Source: an uncultured Fibrobacter sp. (lineage in GTDB: Bacteria > Fibrobacterota > Fibrobacteria > Fibrobacterales > Fibrobacteraceae). From it: a stretch of 40,490 nucleotides of DNA. The stretch is from assembly GCA_934691725.1 (NCBI GenBank), contig CAKUTF010000026.1:1-40490 (forward strand). The letters are read 5' to 3'. Below the pieces are notes generated by a model. That model ran no database searches, was not told where the DNA came from, and saw nothing but the letters and a program-made list of their open reading frames with translations. The position numbers and the translations under genes are program-made. Shown here piece after piece: positions 7,359 through 14,713 of the stretch. Positions within the stretch are counted from its first letter, which is position 1. The number at the start of each line of letters is the position of its first letter.

Positions 7359-8606
7359 TTAGCGCATTTGGCAAAAACGTCTTCGAAATTCATTTTCGAT
7401 TTCCTCTTCCCCCAAAATTTTCCGATTTTCCATCAAGATGTTTCCGTCACAAATCACCGTATCGATTACGGTTGAATTGGCCGCATAGACAAAATTCGAA
7501 ACGACTTCTCCCGTCGCAAAACAAGGTGCATCCAGGTTCAAGAGCAGCGCATCGGCAAGAAATCCCTCGGCAATTTTCCCGGCATGGATTCCAAAGGCCT
7601 CTGCTCCGTTCCGCGTCGCCATCTTAAGCGTTTCCTCGGCAGAAAGCACCGTCGGATCCCCGGAGGTCATCTTGGCTAGCAGCGAAGCGAACTTCATCTC
7701 TTCCCGCATGTCCAGGTTGTTGTTCGAAGCGGCACCGTCCGTCCCGAGCGAAACGCGGATTCCCCGTTCTAAGAAAGGCTTGATGCAAAACATCCCGCTC
7801 GAAAGCTTCATGTTCGAACAGGGATTGTGCGCACATGTCACCCGGCGGCTTGCGAGAATGTCCAGGTCGCGTTCCGAAACATGTACCAAGTGCGCGGCCA
7901 CGGTTCTCTCCGAAAGCAGTCCCAGAGAATCCAGATATTCCACCGGAGAAAGTCCGCCGGTCGGAGTAACGCTTCGCTTTTCTTCCCCGAGCGTTTCCGC
8001 CAAATGGACATGCAGCGGCAAGCGGAATTTTTCCGAACAATCCCTCGCGATTTGCAGACACTCCGCCGTATTCGTGTAAATCGCATGAGGCGCGACCGCC
8101 AACTGGATTCTGCCTGTTAATTTATGTACATTCTCTTCGATAAAGCGGACATTTTCTTCGGTGTCCGGTTTTAGGGAATCGGCAAATGTGACGCCGATTG
8201 AAGCCCGCACGCCGAGTTCTTCCGCGGCCCGAATCGTCTCCGTCCGATGCCAATACATATCGGCAAAAAAAACCGTTCCCGAGCGGATCATTTCCAAGAT
8301 GGCGTAACGGGACGCCACATAGACATCGCTTGCCGAAAGTTTCGCCTCGCGCGGCCATATATAGTCCTTCAGCCAAATGTCCAAGGGAACGTCGTCCGAA
8401 AGTCCCCGGCAAAAAGTCATCGACGCATGGGTATGCGTATTGTAAAAGGCGGGAACAATCGCAAAATGCGTCGCATCGATTACTTTGTCCGAAATTCCCG
8501 CAGAGATCGTTTTTTCCGGCGTGATTTTTTTAAATACTTTGTCCGCAATCAAAATATCCTTTCTTTCATTTCCGAGCAGAACCGATTTCAGGACAATGCG
8601 CTGCAT
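7359..8606 (-). CDS. Amidohydrolase, MTA/SAH deaminase-like
   Basis: A 415-residue member of the metal-dependent amidohydrolase superfamily. The metal site is visible as HTH (residues 58-60, NTHTHAS), HVHLAE near residue 200, AAHLVHVSERD and the terminal aspartate in SLGTDGAASNNNLDM. That last motif and the length are typical of MtaD-type deaminases acting on 5'-methylthioadenosine or S-adenosylhomocysteine. A futalosine-pathway enzyme (mqnC) and a menaquinone decarboxylase lie elsewhere in the window, so an aminofutalosine deaminase role is also possible. The start is fixed by GGGAGG 5 bases before ATG 8606, located within the upstream protease gene (19-base overlap). Confidence 0.85.
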   Translation of the reverse strand: MQRIVLKSVLLGNERKDILIADKVFKKITPEKTISAGISDKVIDATHFAIVPAFYNTHTHASMTFCRGLSDDVPLDIWLKDYIWPREAKLSASDVYVASRYAILEMIRSGTVFFADMYWHRTETIRAAEELGVRASIGVTFADSLKPDTEENVRFIEENVHKLTGRIQLAVAPHAIYTNTAECLQIARDCSEKFRLPLHVHLAETLGEEKRSVTPTGGLSPVEYLDSLGLLSERTVAAHLVHVSERDLDILASRRVTCAHNPCSNMKLSSGMFCIKPFLERGIRVSLGTDGAASNNNLDMREEMKFASLLAKMTSGDPTVLSAEETLKMATRNGAEAFGIHAGKIAEGFLADALLLNLDAPCFATGEVVSNFVYAANSTVIDTVICDGNILMENRKILGEEEIENEFRRRFCQMR

Positions 8607-9262
8607 AGAAACCTCCCAAAAGTCAAAATCCAGTCCCAGGCGAACCCGAATCCTACCCTAGTCCACGCAAAGCCACCGCGAAATCCGTGGATACAGGTTT
8701 CCGCGATAAACGGGACCCAGAACAAGTTGAAAAAGAGTATCGTCGAATACGAAAAAAGGTAGCCGTAGATTTGTAAATCCGTCTGCCGGGGACGCGCATC
8801 CCGAAAGACGCTACCCAAATGAAAGGCGAGAAAAAATCCTACGGCAACCTGTGCGACAAGTTTCGCCTCCGGGATCAACAGACAAGACAGAGCCGCCACA
8901 CAAAAGGCGAAAAGGGGAAACGAATAGGGAGCCAAGGCGATTGCAGGATTCGGAGATCCGCTAAACGTAACCCGCCCGCCGCTTTCCGCATGGGCAAAAA
9001 AAGACTCCACCCGGCGGAAAGAAAGAAGCGCAAAAACAGTATGGTTCAGTTCATGGCAAAAGGTTTCCCAAAATTCCAGATTGCGTTGCAAAAAAAACAG
9101 GATGATTTGTACCAAAAGATAAACCGCCACCCCGATTTCCACAGGCAAAAAAACTTTCCATTCCGACAAAAAAGAATTCCAACAAAAAAATAGAGCCCGC
9201 ACAAAAGCGGCAGACAAAAAAAGAAAGATGCCAGAAAAAAGGAATCGGAGAAGTATTCGCAT
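8588..9262 (-). CDS. M50B-like membrane metalloprotease
   Basis: A 224-residue membrane protein with about six hydrophobic segments. The zinc motif H70-E-L-N-H74 sits in FCHELNHTVFALLSF at the start of a transmembrane stretch, as in the M50B peptidase-like family (HExxH within the membrane). A second acidic ligand is not obvious; D-x-R-x-R-Q-T-D near residue 158 is a candidate region. Translation starts at an ATG that overlaps the lipoprotein stop (TGATG), indicating reinitiation. A TTG three bases upstream is less likely. Substrate unknown. Confidence 0.72.
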   Translation of the reverse strand: MRILLRFLFSGIFLFLSAAFVRALFFCWNSFLSEWKVFLPVEIGVAVYLLVQIILFFLQRNLEFWETFCHELNHTVFALLSFRRVESFFAHAESGGRVTFSGSPNPAIALAPYSFPLFAFCVAALSCLLIPEAKLVAQVAVGFFLAFHLGSVFRDARPRQTDLQIYGYLFSYSTILFFNLFWVPFIAETCIHGFRGGFAWTRVGFGFAWDWILTFGRFLCSALS

Positions 9263-9471
9263 CAACGGCTCATGTCTAGCGAATCCAATTCGTTTCGCAG
9301 TTCGGACTCAATCCTTTGAGCGCTGTCGAGCGAAGCCTTGGCTTTATCGATTTGCCGTTTCAGAAGTTCTACTTCCGCCTGTTTTTTGGCGATTTCCCTT
9401 TCCGCATCCGGATCGGAACATGCGAAGAAGACAGGCATTAAAGATAGGACAAAAATCAATCGATAGGGCAT
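9262..9471 (-). CDS. Small coiled-coil lipoprotein
   Basis: A 69-residue protein with a lipoprotein signal (MPYRLIFVLSLMPVFFAC, lipobox cysteine 18) and a mature part that is almost one charged helix with heptad-like leucines (EVELLKRQIDKAKASLDSAQ), comparable in architecture to small Lpp-like envelope lipoproteins. AAGGAAG sits 5-6 bases before the ATG. It is the first gene of the operon with the M50B-like protease, which might have it as partner or substrate; that link is inference. Confidence 0.75.
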   Translation of the reverse strand: MPYRLIFVLSLMPVFFACSDPDAEREIAKKQAEVELLKRQIDKAKASLDSAQRIESELRNELDSLDMSR

Positions 9472-9539
9472 TGAAGCTTCCTTGAGAAATACACTTTTAA
9501 TTTAACAATTTAAAGGGAACGCCGGACAGAAGATAAAAA

Positions 9540-9880
9540 AGGATTTTCAAAACAAACGGTTTTATGCGCAAGAATTTTTAGAACCTGTTTTCATATGTGT
9601 CGGGCATAGCTCGGCAAGCTCGCTAGACTGTCATTGCCGGGCGTGACCCGGCAATCCCTTCTCTGAAAGGAGATTCCCCGGTCAAGCCGGGGAATGAAAT
9701 TTTAAAAAGCCTAAATGTTTGCAGCCCAATTCCTCATTACTCATTGCTAATTTCCCATTTTCTTAGACGTTTGCGGACTAATCCCTCATCCCTAGTCCCT
9801 GAATATAGACGTCCGCAGACCCATTGCTCATTTCTCATTTCTCATTGCTAATTCCCTTAGGCGTCTGCAGTTCCTTATAA
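9540..9880. repeat. Repeat patch with two hairpins and heptamer repeats
   Basis: No gene is seen in this gap. It has two perfect 9-bp-arm hairpins: 9633-9655 (ATTGCCGGG/CCCGGCAAT) and 9673-9695 (ATTCCCCGG/CCGGGGAAT). After them come runs of degenerate seven-base units such as CTCATTT CTCATTT CTCATTG CTAATTC (9820-9854) and CCCTCAT CCCTAGT CCCTGAA, interrupted about every 42-52 bases by a motif near AGACGTYYGCRGA (about 9713, 9764, 9806, 9858). Elements recur near the right end of the window: TTAGAACCTGTTTTCATA at 9578 resembles 40415-40432, and TCGGCAAGCTCGCTAGA at 9611 is an inverted version of 40311-40328. Confidence 0.8.
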
Positions 9881-9919
9881 AGACATTCTCTTAATTCCCT
9901 TTTCATTTCACGACAAATT

Positions 9920-9947
9920 TTGACAAACAGAGGTTGTATTTTATAAT
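9920..9947 (+). promoter_or_regulatory. Consensus sigma-70-type promoter
   Basis: TTGACA at 9920-9925 and TATAAT at 9942-9947 are both perfect, with a 16-base spacer. Transcription would start near 9954, followed by an AAGGAGG ribosome site at 9961-9967 before the ATG at 9978. It predicts strong expression of the small repeat protein. Confidence 0.9.
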
Positions 9948-9977
9948 TACGGTTTTTGAAAAGGAGGTTTTCCTAGC

Positions 9978-10376
9978 ATGAAAACGACAATTCTTTTGCT
10001 CATGGTACTTTCCTCGATCTCTTTCGCACGAATGTCCTGTTCGACAAACAGCTTCGGAGTTACCGTCTGCACGGACGAAAAAGAATACCGCAGCGAGACT
10101 CGAACGAACGGTTTCGGGGTTACGACGACAACGGACAACCGGGGTGGGCGTTACGAATCCCGAACAAATTCCTTCGGCGTCACGACAACCACAGGAAACG
10201 ATGGATACCGTAGCGAAACAAGGACGAACGGTTTCGGCGTCACAACGACAACGGATAATCGGGGAAGGCGTTACGAGTCCCGAACAAATTCCTTCGGCGT
10301 CACGACAACCACAGGAAACGACGGATACAGGCAAAGTTGCCGCACGAACAGCTTCGGGACGACGATTTGCGATTAA
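9978..10376 (+). CDS. Small secreted tandem-repeat protein
   Basis: A 132-residue protein with a cleavable signal (MKTTILLLMVLSSISFA). The mature part consists of two 40-residue repeats (Y37-G76 and Y77-G116), each made of two half-repeats centred on TNGFGVTTTT and TNSFGVTTTT. The DNA repeats too, with a 120-base period at 10086-10325. The ends are capped by variants with two cysteines each, C21-x9-C31 (CSTNSFGVTVC) and C121-x9-C131 (CRTNSFGTTIC), while the interior has none. This suggests a short repetitive beta fold with disulfide-closed ends; function unknown. The promoter and ribosome site are near consensus, so the product is probably abundant. Confidence 0.85.
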   Translation: MKTTILLLMVLSSISFARMSCSTNSFGVTVCTDEKEYRSETRTNGFGVTTTTDNRGGRYESRTNSFGVTTTTGNDGYRSETRTNGFGVTTTTDNRGRRYESRTNSFGVTTTTGNDGYRQSCRTNSFGTTICD

Positions 10377-10452
10377 AACCGCTGCAATTATCTAGATTTG
10401 CGACGCTTTTCGGGAAATTTCATCCCCAGCGTAAAATCCTAGAGGCAACAAA

Positions 10453-11982
10453 ATGATAACCTTCCTCATAGGCATCGCCATCTTGATCGGCGGATACTTT
10501 ACTTATGGAAAGTTCGTTGAGCGCGAATTCGGACCGGACAACCGCAAACCGCCAGCGCTTGCAAACCCGGACGGTGTAGATCGCTTGGTCCTTCCCCACT
10601 GGAAAAACGTCCTGATCCAGCTTCTGAACATCGCGGGCATCGGTCCCGTCATCGGCGTTATTCTGGGAATCAAGTTCGGAGCGATAGTCTTTATCCTGCT
10701 TCCGATAGGAAACGTCATCGGAGGAGCCGTACACGACTACTTTTCGGGAATGATCAGCATGAGAAACGACGGCGTAAACGTTCCCGCCCTAGCCCGCAAG
10801 TTTCTCGGCAAAGGTCCGTCAAAAGTCGTGATGACGCTGATTTCCATCGCCCTGATCCTCGTCGGAGCGGTTTTCACCAATACGCCCGCTGCGCTTATCA
10901 ACACGCCGATTCTCGCCGGGAGCGCGGTTTCCCCGACGCTGTTCTGGGTTGCGGTCGCCCTCATCTTCGCCTACTATTTTGCAAGCACCTTTTTCCCCAT
11001 CGATAAAATCATCGGGCGCATCTATCCGATTTTCGGAGCGCTCCTCATCCTCTCCTCCCTGGGCATTCTCGTGGGAATCGCCCCACACCTCGGCACTCTC
11101 GACGAGATAAGCTTTTCGAACTTCGCAAGCAATTTCATGCAGCATCCCGCCCACCAGCCGATACTCCCGATGCTATTTGTCACCATTGCCTGCGGAATCA
11201 TCAGCGGCTTTCACAGCACCCAGAGCCCGCTCGTCGCCCGCACCGAAAAGACCGAATTTACCGGACGCCAGACTTTTTACGGGATGATGATCGTCGAAGG
11301 CCTTATCGGCATGATCTGGGCAGCCGGAGGAATGTTCATCTACAAACAGATGCCCGAACTTCTCGTCGGAGCGAGCGGCATCAAGATTCTGAGCGAGCTG
11401 GTTTCGACCGTCATTCCGTTTGCGCCCATTTCCGTTCTGGTCGTCATCGGGGTCATCATTCTCGCCATCACCAGCGGCGACACGTCGCTCCGAAGCCTAC
11501 GATTGACCGTCGCCGAGCTTTTCAACCTGGACCAGACCAGCGCGAAAAACCGCCTGGTTTTAACCGTCCCTATCTTCGCCATCTGCGGAGCGCTCATCTT
11601 TTGGAGCAACCTGAATCCCGAAGGATTCAACATTCTCTGGAACTATTTCAGCTGGTCGAACCAACTCATGGCGGTATGCAGCCTTTGCATTTCCGTTGTC
11701 TATCTGCGCTCCAAGAAGAAAAATTTCTGGATCGCGCTCGTCCCCTGTCTGTTCATGACCTTCATCGTCACGGATTACATTCTCTGGGTCAGCCCCGAAA
11801 ACCTGAAAGGCGCGCCTCTAGGCTTTGGGCTTGACTACAAGACAGCCCTGGTAATCGCCATCGAAGATTCGCTTCTCCTCGGTTTTTTCCTCTGCACGCG
11901 CGGAAAAATTCTAACCAAAATGGAAGGCTACGACCCCGACCATTGGGATGCAAAACGCGACTTAAAACAAACGGAAACCTGA
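10453..11982 (+). CDS. cstA: Carbon starvation protein CstA
   Basis: A 509-residue inner-membrane transporter with well over ten hydrophobic segments. Family signatures include GPDNRKPPA near residue 28, NIAGIGPVIGVILGIKFG around 58-75, GGAVHDYFSGMISMRN near 90, and GIISGFHSTQSPLVART in the middle. CstA proteins import peptides and pyruvate; this is the shorter form of the family (E. coli CstA has about 700 residues). A ribosome site AGAGG lies about 8 bases before ATG 10453. A strong terminator follows, so it is probably monocistronic. Confidence 0.93.
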   Translation: MITFLIGIAILIGGYFTYGKFVEREFGPDNRKPPALANPDGVDRLVLPHWKNVLIQLLNIAGIGPVIGVILGIKFGAIVFILLPIGNVIGGAVHDYFSGMISMRNDGVNVPALARKFLGKGPSKVVMTLISIALILVGAVFTNTPAALINTPILAGSAVSPTLFWVAVALIFAYYFASTFFPIDKIIGRIYPIFGALLILSSLGILVGIAPHLGTLDEISFSNFASNFMQHPAHQPILPMLFVTIACGIISGFHSTQSPLVARTEKTEFTGRQTFYGMMIVEGLIGMIWAAGGMFIYKQMPELLVGASGIKILSELVSTVIPFAPISVLVVIGVIILAITSGDTSLRSLRLTVAELFNLDQTSAKNRLVLTVPIFAICGALIFWSNLNPEGFNILWNYFSWSNQLMAVCSLCISVVYLRSKKKNFWIALVPCLFMTFIVTDYILWVSPENLKGAPLGFGLDYKTALVIAIEDSLLLGFFLCTRGKILTKMEGYDPDHWDAKRDLKQTET

Positions 11983-12025
11983 GCCAGGTTCGGTTTAGGG
12001 AAGTCACGACTTTTCGTTTAAGCGG

Positions 12026-12050
12026 CGGGCAAAAATTTTTGCCCGGTTTT
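12026..12050 (+). terminator. Rho-independent terminator after cstA
   Basis: The perfect palindrome CGGGCAAAAATTTTTGCCCG at 12026-12045 is followed by GTTTT. It lies 43 bases after the cstA stop. Confidence 0.85.
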
Positions 12051-12094
12051 CGCATTTGCAAAACGCAAGGCATCTCTATCTTCGCAAAATTTTT

Positions 12095-12126
12095 GTTGAA
12101 TCAATTTTCATTTAATTGCATTCAAC
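12095..12126. promoter_or_regulatory. Inverted repeat upstream of the efflux operon
   Basis: GTTGAATCAATT and AATTGCATTCAAC form a 12-bp inverted repeat with one extra base, separated by 7 bases, about 125 bases before the TolC-like gene. It is a plausible operator. The rest of 12046-12248 shows no gene; TAAAAT at about 12219 could be a -10 element. Confidence 0.35.
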
Positions 12127-12248
12127 ATTCATCCGCTTACTTTTGCCATTCATCACCAAATTCCGATGCAAAATACTTCCCTATATATTCTTTTTTCTAA
12201 TTTGGGCACGCGAAAATAAAATTTAACAGAGAAAAGGCAGATTAACAG

Positions 12249-13640
12249 ATGAACCGAACCTTTAACCGATTGATCTTCGCGGTCTCGCTGGGAAGTCTCC
12301 CCGTATGGGCGGCTTCTTCCTATACCCGAGAAGATGCCGTCCGGATTGCGCTCGAAAACGCACCGGATATCAAGACTGCGGAAGAAAGCCTCAAGTCCGC
12401 GGAATCCCAGGTCACCGCCGCTTACGGCAACGCTTTTCCCACCGTGGACCTCAGCGCGACATACGCCCGGACATTCGGTGTCAAGGACGTAGAAAAATCT
12501 AACTCGATAAGCAAGATGCTCGACGATGCCGCGACAAAAAACGAAAAACTGCTCGCCGGCGTCCTCGATAACCTCTCATATGGAATGAGCGCCATGTCGG
12601 GATACCGCTGGGGCACCCAGATAGGAATCACGGCAACGCAGATCCTCTACGCCCAGGGCAAGGTCAGCACAGGGACGAAAATCGCCAAGGCATACCGCCG
12701 GGTGAGCGAACTGAACCTGGAAACCGCCAAGGAAGACGTGCGCTACAACGTCGAAAACTCTTTCGACCAGCTGCTCTACCTGGATTCCGCGCTTGTCATC
12801 TTGCAGGAAAGCATCGACCAGCTCCAGGAACATTTGGACTATGTCGATCAGGCGGTCAAGAGCGGGCTCGCCACGGAACTCGACCAGATCCGTGCCCAGA
12901 TTTCGATGGACGAACTGCAGACATCGTTCGAAAAGACGAAAAAGGATCGCATTGTCGCCCGAAACGCGCTGCTCAATTCCATGGGGCTTCCCTGGGACGC
13001 GGATGCGGAATTCAAAGGCGAGCTTCGTGACCCGAAGCAGGGAAATATCGCCCTTCCGGACACCGCGATGGAAAACGTTCGCCAGCGCCGCAAGGAACTC
13101 GCCCAGCTCGACGAAAGCGCCAAGATGTACGAAGAAAACATCGATATCGAAAAAGGCGACTACAAGCCGACCCTCGTCCTGGGAGGTTCCATCACTTACC
13201 AGAACGGCCAAAACGACTTTTTCAAGTGGGACGCTCCGGACTGGGACGACAACATTTCCAAGAAAGTCTATCTGAACCTTTCCATGAACCTTTTCAACGG
13301 CATGAAGACCCGTGAAGCGGTCGTCCAGGCCAAGACGGACCTGCGCAAGACGCAAATCCAGAAGGACAACGCCGAACGCGGAATCAAGCTCCAAATCGAA
13401 TCGGCGCAGAACACGCTCGACGACGCAAACCGTCAAATCGAGATCCAGAACCGCCATGTCGATCTGGCACAGAAAAACCTGGACATGACCGAAGCCGCCT
13501 ACAAGGCCGGTCGCGAAACCCAGCTCAACTATCTAGACGCAAACATGAGTCTCAAGAATGCGAAACTGTCCTACCTGTCCGCAATCATCGACTGGAACAA
13601 GGCCTATAACGCATTACTCAAAGCCACCGGAGAATATTAA
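12249..13640 (+). CDS. TolC-family outer membrane efflux protein
   Basis: A 463-residue protein with a signal peptide (MNRTFNRLIFAVSLGSLPVWA) and two halves, each with long alpha-helical coiled-coil segments and beta segments, as in TolC. Typical stretches are REDAVRIALENAPDIKTAEE at the start, VSELNLETAKEDVRYNVENS in the first hairpin, and AYKAGRETQLNYLDANMSL near the C-terminus. It forms the outer-membrane channel of the tripartite pump encoded by the next two genes, 9 and 20 bases apart. Confidence 0.92.
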   Translation: MNRTFNRLIFAVSLGSLPVWAASSYTREDAVRIALENAPDIKTAEESLKSAESQVTAAYGNAFPTVDLSATYARTFGVKDVEKSNSISKMLDDAATKNEKLLAGVLDNLSYGMSAMSGYRWGTQIGITATQILYAQGKVSTGTKIAKAYRRVSELNLETAKEDVRYNVENSFDQLLYLDSALVILQESIDQLQEHLDYVDQAVKSGLATELDQIRAQISMDELQTSFEKTKKDRIVARNALLNSMGLPWDADAEFKGELRDPKQGNIALPDTAMENVRQRRKELAQLDESAKMYEENIDIEKGDYKPTLVLGGSITYQNGQNDFFKWDAPDWDDNISKKVYLNLSMNLFNGMKTREAVVQAKTDLRKTQIQKDNAERGIKLQIESAQNTLDDANRQIEIQNRHVDLAQKNLDMTEAAYKAGRETQLNYLDANMSLKNAKLSYLSAIIDWNKAYNALLKATGEY

Positions 13641-13649
13641 GAGGATTCT

Positions 13650-14693
13650 ATGAAGCAACTGAAAACCACTCAGATTATCGCCTTTGCAACTCTGGCACTC
13701 TTTCTCGCCGGTTGTAACACGGAAAAAGAAACCAAGAAACCTTCCCTGACAATGGAAGAGATCCAGGCACAAAAAGGCAAACCGGTCCGCGTCGTCACGG
13801 CAAGCGAAGAAAAACTCGCCGATTTCCGGGATTTTAACGGAACCATCGAAGGTTCCCAGCAGACGGACGCCATCGCCAAGATGTCCGATCCGATTGCCAA
13901 AATCAACGTACAGGTCGGTTCGAACGTCCAGAAAGACCAGGTTCTCGCCGAGTTTACGTTTACCGGGGATAATTCAAGCTACCAACAGGCCGAGGCGCAG
14001 GTCAAGCTGCTCGAAAAATCGCTGGGCCGCATGAAGGAAGTCCAGGCCAAGGGCGGCGTTTCCCAACAGGATATCGACCAGACGCAGACCCAATTGGACG
14101 TCGCCAAGATGCAGCTAGAACAGGCGCGTCGCGCAACACTCGTCCTCGCACCGGCAGCGGGAACCGTCACCGATGTCCGCTTTAAAGTCGGCGAAGTTCC
14201 GAGCGTAGGCTCTGTCCTCTTCACCGTCGCAAAGCTCGACCAGGTAATCTTAAAGCTCAACGTCACGACGCAGGATATCGGACTGTTCAAGAAAGGCGCC
14301 GAAGCGACAATTGCCCTGAACGGCGAAACGATCCGCGGAAAAGTCAGCATGGTGCCTCTCGCCGCCGACTCCAAGACGAGATTCTTCCCCGTCGAAATCA
14401 CGTTCCAGAACAAGGGACGCAAGCTTCTCCCGGGAATGTTTGTCACGGCGAGCATCCACGCCCGTACAATCAAAGGCGTGAGCATCCCGAACGATGCGGT
14501 CGTCTATAAAGACGGCGTGAACTTCGCCTGGATAGTCGATAGCGAAGGTAACGCAAAGCGGAAAATCATCCGGTTGGGAGTCGTCGGGAATACGTCATCT
14601 CAAATCCTTTCGGGCATCGAACTGGGCGACAAGGTGATTACCGAAGGCGTTTCCAAGATGAACGAGGGCGACAAGGTCCTGATTCTGGAATAA
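13650..14693 (+). CDS. RND efflux periplasmic adaptor (membrane fusion lipoprotein)
   Basis: A 347-residue protein with a lipobox (LFLAGC, cysteine 22). It has the lipoyl half-motifs flanking a short helical hairpin (KINVQVGSNVQKDQVLAEF and LVLAPAAGTVTDVRFKVGEV), a beta-barrel domain and a membrane-proximal domain ending ITEGVSKMNEGDKVLILE. Adaptors of this class link an RND pump to a TolC channel. It lies between the two partner genes. Confidence 0.92.
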   Translation: MKQLKTTQIIAFATLALFLAGCNTEKETKKPSLTMEEIQAQKGKPVRVVTASEEKLADFRDFNGTIEGSQQTDAIAKMSDPIAKINVQVGSNVQKDQVLAEFTFTGDNSSYQQAEAQVKLLEKSLGRMKEVQAKGGVSQQDIDQTQTQLDVAKMQLEQARRATLVLAPAAGTVTDVRFKVGEVPSVGSVLFTVAKLDQVILKLNVTTQDIGLFKKGAEATIALNGETIRGKVSMVPLAADSKTRFFPVEITFQNKGRKLLPGMFVTASIHARTIKGVSIPNDAVVYKDGVNFAWIVDSEGNAKRKIIRLGVVGNTSSQILSGIELGDKVITEGVSKMNEGDKVLILE

Positions 14694-14713
14694 CCCGCAT
14701 TGGAGATTTTTGC

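Noticed and set aside
9720..9880. Regularly spaced motif considered as a CRISPR array
   Set aside because: Spacing varies, the repeated motif is short and degenerate, intervening DNA is itself repetitive, and no cas genes are present.
12576..13457. Long minus-strand open frame across the TolC-like gene
   Set aside because: Its composition mirrors the plus-strand codons, it has no ribosome site, and the plus-strand protein is a clear family member.
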